Positions 45,301 through 54,100 of a DNA stretch of 64,000 bases are shown piece after piece (the first letter of the stretch is position 1; each line of letters opens with the position of its first letter). The notes under the pieces are model-generated. The model was not told the DNA's origin. It saw only the letters and a list, made by a program, of their open reading frames with translations, and ran no database searches. The translations under genes and the position numbers were made by a program. The DNA comes from Rebecca billardiae RCC1528 (lineage: Eukaryota; Haptophyta), in contig OZ251253.1 of assembly GCA_965240325.2 (NCBI GenBank), positions 682,001 to 746,000 on the forward strand. Reading direction: 5' to 3'.

Positions 45301-46896
45301 ATGGCGGACACTTCCGCCGCGGTCGGGCTCCTCAGGCGCAAGTCGGGGCGTGGCGACGCGCGTGCGACGTTCCTTCTGGCGCGGCGGGCTGAGGATGGCG
45401 ACGGCATCGCGCAGGACGAGCGCGAAGCCTTTCGCCTCTACGCCCTCGCCGCCGAGCGCGGCTTTGCCGAGGCGCAGGCGAGGATGGGCGACATCTGCGC
45501 GACAGGTGCACTTGGTCAGCCCGTGGACCTCGAGGCAGCCGCGCGCTGGTACCAGCTGGGGGCCGAGCAGGGCTACGCTCCATCGCAGTGCAGCCTGGGC
45601 GGGTGCTACGCCAGCGGCGAGGGTGTGCAGCAGGATTGGGGCGAGGCGGTGCGCTGGTACCGGCTGGCGGCCGAGCAGCGCGTCGGCGTGGCACAGGTCA
45701 ATCTGGCCGTGTGCTACAAGATGGGCAAGGGTGTGCAGCAGGATTGGGACGAGGCGGTGCGCTGGTACCGGCTGGCGGCCGAGCAGGGCTATGCGCAAGC
45801 GCAGTACAATCTGGGCTGGTGCTACGCCAATGGCGAGGGTGTGCAGCAGGATTGGGGCGAGGCGGTGCGCTGGTACCGGTTGGCGGCCGAGCAAGGCTAT
45901 GCGCAAGCGCAGTTCAATCTGGGCTGGTGCTACGCCAATGGCGAGGGTGTGCAGCAGGATTGGGGCGAGGCGGCGCGCTGGTACCGGCTGGTGGCAGAGC
46001 AGGGCGATGCGCAAGCGCAGTGCTGCCTGGGCTGGTGCTACGCCAGCGGCGACGGTGCGCAGCAGGATTGGGGCGAGGCGGTGCGCTGGTACCGGTTGGC
46101 GGCCGAGCAAGGCTATGCGCAAGCGCAGTTCAATCTGGGCTGGTGCTACGCCAAAGGCGAGAGTGTGCAGCAGGATTGGGGCGAGGCGGTGCGCTGGTAC
46201 CGGCTGGCGGCCGAGCAGCGCGTCGCCGTGGCACAGGTCAATCTGGCCGTGTGCTACAAGATGGGCAAGGGTGTGCAGCAGGATTGGGACGAGGCGGTGC
46301 GCTGGTACCGGCTGGCGGCCGAGCAGGGCTATGCGCAAGCGCAGAGCAATATGGGCTGGTGCTACGCCAATCGCAAGGGTGTGCAGCAGGATTGGGACGA
46401 GGCGGTGCGCTGGTACCGGCTGGCGGCCGAGCAGGGCTACGTGGAAGCGCAGTTCAATCTCGGCGGGTGCTACGCACACGGAAAGGGCGTGCCGACCGAT
46501 CTCGGCGAGGCAGTGCGCTGGTACCGCCTGGCCGCTGATGGCGGGAGCGCACATGGGCACTTGTCACTGGGGTCGATGACGCTGGCGGGCGAGGGAGTGG
46601 AGCGTGACGTGGAGGAGGGCGCGCGGCTGCTGCGCCGTGGCCTAGAGCTCGATCCCGGCCTCTCTGATTTCGCGAGCGAGGCGCTGGCCAGGGCAGGGGC
46701 AGCTGGAGTGCGCGAGGTGGTCTCCCAGCTATGCATCGCCTGCGGACGCACTGGCAGTGGTTTAAAGAAGTGCGAGCGGTGCCACGTGGCGGTCTTCTGC
46801 TCGCGTGAGCACCTGCGCAGCTCGTGGAAGGTGCACAAGCCCCACTGCAACGCGTGGTGCGCAGCACACTCGATCAGCACAGCAGGCAGCAGGTGA
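45301..46896 (+). CDS. Sel1-repeat protein with C-terminal MYND-type zinc finger
   Basis: Intronless, 531 residues from ATG 45301 (MADTSAAVGLLRRKSGRGDA). About eleven Sel1 repeats of 36 residues, consensus A(V/Q)FNLGWCYANGEGVQQDW and GEAVRWYRLAAEQGYAQ, fill residues 15-440. The DNA units are 108 bp and close to identical. At residues about 479-517 is a MYND-like finger, CIACGR...LKKCERCHVAVFCSREH and LRSSWKVHKPHC. One canonical Cys of the second pair appears replaced by His (CSREH instead of CSKEC), which could still bind zinc. Sel1 solenoids are interaction scaffolds (ERAD, signalling); MYND fingers bind Pro-rich peptides. An adaptor role is inferred; partner unknown. Confidence 0.88.
   Translation: MADTSAAVGLLRRKSGRGDARATFLLARRAEDGDGIAQDEREAFRLYALAAERGFAEAQARMGDICATGALGQPVDLEAAARWYQLGAEQGYAPSQCSLGGCYASGEGVQQDWGEAVRWYRLAAEQRVGVAQVNLAVCYKMGKGVQQDWDEAVRWYRLAAEQGYAQAQYNLGWCYANGEGVQQDWGEAVRWYRLAAEQGYAQAQFNLGWCYANGEGVQQDWGEAARWYRLVAEQGDAQAQCCLGWCYASGDGAQQDWGEAVRWYRLAAEQGYAQAQFNLGWCYAKGESVQQDWGEAVRWYRLAAEQRVAVAQVNLAVCYKMGKGVQQDWDEAVRWYRLAAEQGYAQAQSNMGWCYANRKGVQQDWDEAVRWYRLAAEQGYVEAQFNLGGCYAHGKGVPTDLGEAVRWYRLAADGGSAHGHLSLGSMTLAGEGVERDVEEGARLLRRGLELDPGLSDFASEALARAGAAGVREVVSQLCIACGRTGSGLKKCERCHVAVFCSREHLRSSWKVHKPHCNAWCAAHSISTAGSR
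45598..46480 (+). repeat. 108-bp Sel1-coding tandem repeats with a five-unit block duplication
   Basis: Units carry GTGTGCAGCAGGATTGGGGC once each. The unusual unit EQRVGVAQVNLAVCYKMGKG (about 45670-45735) recurs as EQRVAVAQVNLAVCYKMGKG exactly 540 bp (five units) later. This indicates block duplication or gene conversion in addition to single-unit slippage. Confidence 0.85.
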
Positions 46897-47105
46897 AGCC
46901 TCTGCTGCCTGCAGCAGCTGCCTGCGGCGATACGGTGTCCGAGACGATGAGCGATGACGATATATATGATGACGACGCGATCATCGTCAGCATATCATGC
47001 GCGATGCTGCCGCCGCGGCGCGCCCGGCCGCCGCGCGTGTATTAAGTAATAATATATATATATATATTAACGACGTGGTATGCAACGGGCAGGCGTCATA
47101 TATAT

Positions 47106-48125
47106 GTGGGGTTATTGGTACAATAACTGATTGTCTAAGAGGCGGACGACAAGAACGCCGGGCGCCAGCGCCGCTCATCAGCCACATCGCCCTCTACCAG
47201 ACCATCGCCTCAAAGGGCGCTGCTCCCGGACAAACAGTCTGTCCGGGTTGTTCTGCCGCCCAGGAGATCGATTTCCGGCGCCGGCCTCTGCCGCCTGCGT
47301 CGCCAGGCGCGGCGTGCGAGATGGCTCCAGCCAAGCTCGTCCTGCGTCGCCGGCGGCGGCGGCTCGCACGCGGGTGGCGCGTCGCGTGCACCGACCAACA
47401 TCTTTCGGCAACTCAGCGGTAAGCAACGCTCCGCATCGCGCCCCCTCGCGCTTCGGGCCACCGCCTCTTCTCTCTCTGCGTGCGTGCGCACCCTGTGGCT
47501 CTTCCGCACCCGCCCCGATCGCACCGTTCCCTCTTCGCCACATGCCTCCTCCTCCGTGGGTGCGCCCCCACGCGGATCGCTGCTCCATCTCTCCCGCCCT
47601 GCCTCGGGATCGCCCCGGTGCCAACGCCAGCCGGCTCCTACACAAGGACCGCTGGCGGCACACCGCGCGCCGGGCCCCGTGCGCACCCGCGGGCCATTCA
47701 CAGCATCCGCAAAGGCCGTCTAGCCTTCTCCTGCTTCCGCAGCGCCGCGCCTCGGGGCCGGCTGCCTGCTATCTCTCCTATTCGGGTTCCGTCTCACTCG
47801 CACTGCCCCACCTGCCCAGCCCCCGCTGGCCGGCCCTCGTGCGTGCGCGACTCACACGTGCCTTGCCCCCTTTCCTTCCCATCACTCAATGGGATTCTCC
47901 TCCACGCGGTGCTCCCCAACACACCATGAAACGGGATCACTCACGCACCGCGTCTCGTCGACGGCGAGCGGCATGCCCACCGCATCTGCTGCCGCTCGCC
48001 AAGGCATGAGGACACGTAAATCCCACTGAGTAGGAACACACGCAGCCGCCTCGGCATCGACATGCCAGGCGGCGTGCCCACCTTCGGCCAGCAGTTGGCG
48101 TCGGCGTTCACGAGGACGGCTAGAC
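47106..48125 (+). mobile_element. Compound mobile element, long interior (inverse copy of E2)
   Basis: Runs from GTGGGGTTATTGGTACAATA at 47106 to GAGGACGGCTAGAC at 48125, inverse of 38464-39479 with few differences (for example GGCGGACGAC for GGACGAC near 47142). It is preceded by ATATAT and by TTAACGACGTGG, a string that also follows the partner element at 48860. Confidence 0.7.
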
Positions 48126-48852
48126 GTGGGGTTATTGGTACAATAACTGATTGTCTAAGAGGACGACAAGAACGCCGGGCGCCAGCGCCGCTCATCAGCC
48201 ACATCGCCCTCTACCAGACCATCGCCTCAAAGGGCGCTGCTCCCGGACAAACAGTCTGTCCGGGTTGTTCTGCCGCCCAGGAGATCGATTTCCGGCGCCG
48301 GCCTCTGCCGCCTGCTTCGCCAGGCGCGGCGTGCGAGATGGCTCCAGCCAAGCTCGTCCTGCGTCGCCGGCGGCGGCGGCTCGCACGCGGGTGGCGCGTC
48401 GCGTGCACCGACCAACATCTTTCGGCAACCCGCCCACCCAGGGCCCGTTGGTCTGGTGCTCGGGCGGCGGGATCACAACACCCGCCGTCCGACCGCCCGG
48501 TCTTGCGGCGCTGCACTTAGGGCTCATGTGACCCCCTGCCTCCCAACACGATTGGGTTTTTCAGGTTAGGTCCCCAGCAGTGCTGCTCCCGGGCGGTCAG
48601 GTGGAGGTTCAGTCGACGAGTCCGCAGGCGCTCAGCCTTCCGTCAGCGGACGTCCGCGCGGGATCACTCACGCACCGCGTCTCGTCGACGGCGAGCGGCA
48701 TGCCCACCGCATCTGCTGCCGCTCGCCAAGGCATGAGGACACGTAAATCCCACTGAGTAGGAACACACGCAGCCGCCTCGGCATCGACATGCCAGGCGGC
48801 GTGCCCACCTTCGGCCAGCAGTTGGCGTCGGCGTTCACGAGGACGGCTAGAC
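48126..48852 (+). mobile_element. Compound mobile element, short interior (inverse copy of E1)
   Basis: 727 bp, abutting the previous element head-to-tail (CTAGAC then GTGGGG). Inverse of 37737-38463. An ATG-started frame at 48062-48520 begins in the preceding element and crosses the junction ([20 protein letters not shown]), reading [20 protein letters not shown] further on. Coding status is unknown. Its R end is followed by ATATATAT. Confidence 0.7.
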
Positions 48853-50195
48853 ATATATATTTAACGACGTGGCAGCATCGGACAAGCGTCAGGCTCAGAG
48901 TGCAACAGACACATCATAGAATGCGTCCGCGCCTTCCGTCCAGGTCAGACAGTGCGCCACCCGCAGCCCTGCCCCCCTACGGGAGCGGGGCCGGGATGGA
49001 GCACCGCCTCGGCCTGGGGCACGCGGCGGCGACGGCAGATGCCGCCGCGGCCGAGCGCCTTCCGGAGCACTTGGATGAGGGTGAGGTCGTAGTCGATGTC
49101 GCCGCCCGCCGACCTAGCGGCGAGCAGCTCCGGCAAGCGGCAGCCGCGGCTGTCGCCCCCGTGCGCCCGCGTGGGCGCCTGGATGAGGATGAGGTCGTAG
49201 TACGCGTCGCCGCGCGCCGGCCAAGCGGCGCGCAGCTGCAGAAGAGGGGCTTGGAGAGTGAGCGCGCCGCCTAGCGCGCTCTGGGCGATGAAGCAGATGA
49301 GGTGGTAGTCGATGTCGCAGCCCAGCCCGCCGGCGGGCTGCTGCAGATGCAGTGCTTGATGCTGGGGAACCTGGCCCCTGGGCGCGTCACACCCCGCACC
49401 CCCTGCCCCACCTAGGGTGGAGCGAAGGGCACGGAGGAGGCCAGCGCCAAGGGCCAGATGGGTGCAGCGGCGTCCACCTGCTGCATCGCCCCCCGAGGCG
49501 ATGCAGCCGGCGGCCGGCTGGAGAAAGAGGGTGCCAGTGCCTATCCCGGACCCGCTGCGTGTGGTTGATCTCCGCGTGCACGTGCCAGCGCAGAGCAGTC
49601 GAATCGAACGTCGCGGGGTCAGCTGGCGACCCGCGCGCTCGGCCCGCCCGCCGCGAGACACTCCTGGCGGTGCCCCACCGAGTCCCCGGGAAGGGGGAGC
49701 CGGCCGAGGGCCCGTCGGCCGCCGAAGCGACCGGCTGAGCCGGGACAACCTGAAGGGCGCGTGGGGAAAGGCGGCATGCCTCGTCGCAGGTCCGTGCCCA
49801 GTTGCTGTTGGCAATGAACGGTGGCAGAACCCGGCCCCACGCGCACGCATCCATGGAGGCTCGCAGGCAGGCAGGCCGAGCGCGCTGGCCGCGCTCGTGC
49901 CGCCACCCACGCCGCGTCCGACTGGCTCTGCGAGGGCCAGCGCGTGCGCACGAAGGGAGGAAGAAGTGGTCGTAGAGGTCGTAGAACTAGTCGTAGTCAT
50001 GTCGCAGCCAAGCAGGAGTGCCGCGAGGCCGACGAGCGCGCAGGAGATTGCCGAAGATGAGCATGGGGGAGCACCACAGGCATGCGGCCCCCGCCCCACC
50101 AGCCCCGTGTGCTTCGCACCCGGGGCCAGCGAGCGGGGCGGGGGCCGCGTCGGCGGGCACCATCGCGACGTCGCCAAGGCGTGAGTATATACAAT
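48853..50195. other. Spacer with a repeated ~100-bp module, no recognised gene
   Basis: Three adjacent diverged copies of a module containing GATGAGGTCGTAGTCGATGT are near 49074, 49170 and 49288. A fourth is at about 49966 (GGTCGTAGAGGTCGTAG). On the minus strand all are in one frame (GGDIDYDLTLIQ, GDAYYDLILIQ, GCDIDYHLICF, GCDMTTTSSTTS) within a long open frame ending at 48945. On the plus strand they read DEGEVVVDVAARRPSG. Either could be coding; neither matches a known family. Confidence 0.4.
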
Positions 50196-51012
50196 GTGGG
50201 GTTATTGGCACAATAACTGATTGTCTAAGAGGACGGTGGGAGCGCAATGCGCCGTATCAACACCTGCCTGCCATTCAGCCTGAGCCAGGCGGCCGAGCTC
50301 AAGTCCGGCTGCCATCTTGGCCACCCTCTTCTCGTGCCACAAGGGACTTTCGAGCCCGTGCTCTGTGTGCACGCACGGCGGCCTAGAACGACCTACTCAC
50401 TGCGCTGCTCCTGGGCCATAGGCTAACTAGGCATGGTTGGCATGGCGGTCAGGACGGCCAATTCGTGAACTGGGTTTTTCATCAGGCGCCGAGCCAACCG
50501 TTACCGTCGCTGCTGCATGCCTCCCGCTCACTCGCAGCGAGCACCCGTCGGAAGCGCCCACTGTCCTGATGGCTGCAGCTGTTTCCGGCGGCCCGCAGCT
50601 TCGAGGCGCCCTGTGCGCGATGTCCTTCGTGCCTCGCTGTCGTGTGGCTTGGCGGCTCTCGAGCTGCGTCGTCCAAGCTGCCCCGCCCGCCCACCCCTGC
50701 TGTTGGCAGCTTGATGTTGCCTGGCATTTTCGCCGCTGCGTCGGCGCGGTGCGCCCTCTGCCATCGATCTGTTCCTCGGTCCATCTCACACCGCGCGTAT
50801 CCATCTCACACCGCGCGTCTGTCGGCGTTGAGCGGCCAGTCCTGCCGCGCGCTCGGTCCGAGCGCTGGCTGCCGCTCGCACTTTGTTTCGAGGAACAAAA
50901 ATCCCATACAATGTATAGAGTCTGGTCTCTCGCCGCGTGGCTCCGCCCTGCCCGGCGTGTGCCTCGCCTCCTCGCTGCATCTGGATGGCGCAGGCGCTCC
51001 GAGGACGGCTAG

Positions 51013-51014
<2 letters not shown>
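50196..51014 (+). mobile_element. Third variant of the compound mobile element, unrelated interior
   Basis: 819 bp with the family's L end (GTGGGGTTATTGGCACAATA, ACTGATTGTCTAAGAGGACG, 50196-50235) and R end (GAGGACGGCTAGAC, 51001-51014), but a wholly different interior. The hairpin loop has changed (GCA for GTA) while both stem arms are kept. Interior frames are short and unrecognised, perhaps captured genomic sequence. The R end runs straight into a 72-bp AT tract. Confidence 0.6.

Positions 51015-51086
<72 letters not shown>
51015..51086. repeat. AT dinucleotide microsatellite
   Basis: About 35 AT units immediately after the R end of the element ending at 51014 (CTAGAC then ATACATATAT). 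Confidence 0.95.
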
Positions 51087-51088
<2 letters not shown>

Positions 51089-51146
51089 CGATGTTATTTC
51101 AGACTCGAATACATGCAATAATAATAATATATATAATCGTCGATCG

Positions 51147-54100
51147 TCATGTATGCTGATCATCAGCACGTGCTGCACCGTGTGTCGTGGACGACGACGG
51201 CGGCTCTCTGCTCGCCGGCGGAGCTGCCGCAAGCAGGTGCCTCGTGAGCGCCTGGACGGCCTCGCTCACCGCATCCAGCTTGTGCTCGAGCTTGCGGTGG
51301 CTCTGCTGCAGCCCCAGCTCCAGCTTCTGCTGGCTCTGTTGCGTCTGCTCGAGCTGCTGCCTGAGAGCGCGCTGCTTCTTGTCGAGGCTCTCCTCCAGCC
51401 GCTGCGAGATGGCAGCGAGCCTGCCGCGCCACGTCTCGTCCTCGCCCGGCGCCTCGTCCTCGTCGCCCTCGCCCACGAGCGCGACCGGCGCGAGCCGGTG
51501 CACCCACGTCGTCGCCACCTCGATCTGCTCGACCCACGCGTCGGGCAGCAGGTCGAAGTACTCGAGGATGAGCCGCGCGCGCTGCTTGTTGCGCGACGCG
51601 TCCTGCAGCTCGGTCACGCGGTCGTACGTGTCGCCGAGCAGCGCGATCAGCGCGTTGAGCGCGACGACCATCAGGAGGACCATCTGCCCGACGAACAGCA
51701 GCGTCGTCAGGGTTGGCGACGCCGCCTCCTCGAACGCGCCCACCGAGAAGTCGCCGAGCATGCCCATGTTGAACGCGCCGAGCAGGAACCACTGCGGCCG
51801 CGTGAGCAGCGCCGCCATCCCGTCGGCCAACGGGTCGTCCGCGTCGAACGCGACGGGCTCGAACTGCACGGCGAACGCGAGCGCGAAGAAGAAGACGAGC
51901 ACGGCGCAGATGAAGAGTAGCGGCGCCATGTCGCGGAACGACTGCGCGAGCACGTCCACAAAGTGCGCGAGCCGCTCGAAGCCGCTCATCGCCTGGAGCG
52001 CGCGCGCCAGCAGCCCGAGCGACGCGAACGCGAGCGCGTGCAGCAGCGCTCGCGGCGGCGGCGGAGCCCCCCGCGCGCCCCCAGGAAGCCCGAGCGCCGT
52101 CAGCGCGCACGCGAGCACGAGCAGCTGGCTCGCCCAGTCGATCAGCGCCCACGCGCTCATCGTGCGCACGGCCTCCACGCCCCACGCCACAGCACTGCTG
52201 GCAGCCCCTGCCGTGGCACCGTGCGCACCGCGCGGGCGCGCGGGCACGGCAGAGGCGGAGCGGCTGGGCCGCCGCGGCCCTGCGGGCGGCTCGGTTGCGG
52301 TCGAGGCGGGCTGCGGCAGGGCGGGTGGGGTGCTCACAGCCGGCGTGCCGCCCGCGCCGTCGAGCGGCCGCGCCGCGCGGCCGGCCGCCGCCCACGACTG
52401 GCGCGCCTCGACGCCCAGCAGGCTCAGCGCGACGAGCGCGAGGGCGACGTTCACGCCGTACACTGCGGCGGTGCGGCGCGCGCCACCGACATCGGGCGTG
52501 GAGGCCACGTCCGGCCACACGACCAGCGCGCACGCCGCGCTGAAGAGCGCCGCCTCGAGCAGCAGCACGGCGCACAGCCAGAGGTGGTACCTGCGCACGT
52601 GCTCGCGCCACACCACCTCGCACGCGGCGCGCAGCGCGTCGCAGCCCCACATCGCACCGCTCTCGATGCGGACGAGCGCGCGCAGCGTCGCTCCGCACGT
52701 GAGGCACGGCATCGGCAGCACGTGCGCCACCGCGCGCGCGCCTTGCGGGTGCCTCACGACGTGCTCGCGCCACACGCCCGTGGTGTAGTACTCGGCCTTG
52801 CCACTGGGCAGCACCCGGGCAAGCGGCGGCACTGCCTTCGACGCGGCCGCCGCACCGCCGCCGCCGTCGGGGGCGCCCAGCGCGCGCGCCTGGAAGGGCG
52901 GGAAATCCCGCCGCCAGATGACGAGCCGGCGCATCACGCGCGCGACGAGCTGCGCCTGCCCGTCCGCGACGAGCGCGGGGATCGCCAGCACGGCCGCGGC
53001 GCGCGCGTCAGAGCCGTGCGGCACATTTGGCCGCAGCGCCGCCTCGAAGAGCAGCTCGGCAGCGGCCACGTTGTTGTGCTCGATGGCGAGCGCGAACGAG
53101 CCAGCGTCAAGCGCGACGGGCGGCGGGACGAACGAGGCGTGTGGCGGATGCACGAGCTGTCTGAGCAACGCCGTCTCGCCCTCCTCGATCAGCATCTCCG
53201 CGAGCGTCGCGCCCGTGGACGGCTCGGCGTGCGAGGCCGCGCTCCGCACCGTGCGCGTGAGCGCTGCCGCCGAGCGCTCCAGCAGGTTGAGGACTGGGAG
53301 CGCCGCCGGGACGAGGTGGACCGTCGCGCCCGACGCGAGGGCAAGATGCCTGCTGTCGGGCGAGAAGGCCACTGATTCGACCATACTTTCGCGCGTTACC
53401 TCGTGCAGCAGCTCGCCAGTCGACGCGTCGTACACGGCCGCCTTTTTGTCGACGCCCCCCACGACGAGGCGCGTGCCGTCGGGCGAGAAGGCCACTGCGA
53501 AGACCGGACCAGCGCGTGTGAGCTCGTGCAGCAGCTCGCCAGACCACGAGTCGTACACGGCCGCCTTCGAGTCGAAGCCCCCCACCACGAGGCAAGCGCC
53601 ATCGGGCGAAAAGGCCACCGAGGTGACGCTCCCATCGCGCGAGAGCTTAAGCAGCAGCTTGCCAGTCGAAGCGTTGTGCACTGCCGCCTTGTTGTCGTCC
53701 GCTCCCACCACGAGGCGCGAGCCGTCGGGAGAGAAGGCCACCGCCTTGACGAACGCCATATGGTTATCGCCCGTGAACTCGCGAAGCAGCTCACCTGTCG
53801 AAGCGTCGCACACTGTCACCTTCGAGTCGTAGCCTCCCACCACGAGGCGCGTGCCGTCGGGCGAGAAGGCCACCGAGGAGACGTCGTTTTCGCGCGTCTG
53901 CTCGCGCAGCAGCGCGCCCGTCGACGCGTCGTACACGGCCGCCTTCGAGTCGGAGCCCCCGATCACGAGGCGCGCGCCGTCGGGCGAGAAGGCCACCGAG
54001 TGGACGCCGTTAGCGCGCTCCAGCTCGTGCACCAGCGCGCCCGTTGACACGTCGTACACGGCTGCCTTCGTGTCTTGGCCCCCGATCACGAGGCGCCTAC

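Noticed and set aside
45598-46480. CRISPR-like regular repeat
   Set aside because: Repeats are 108-bp coding units with no unique spacers; the genome is eukaryotic.
45253-46560. Antisense open frame through the Sel1 gene with repeating HRLAPILLHTLA
   Set aside because: It is a mirror of the 108-bp Sel1 repeat; the sense strand has the full family signature and a MYND finger.
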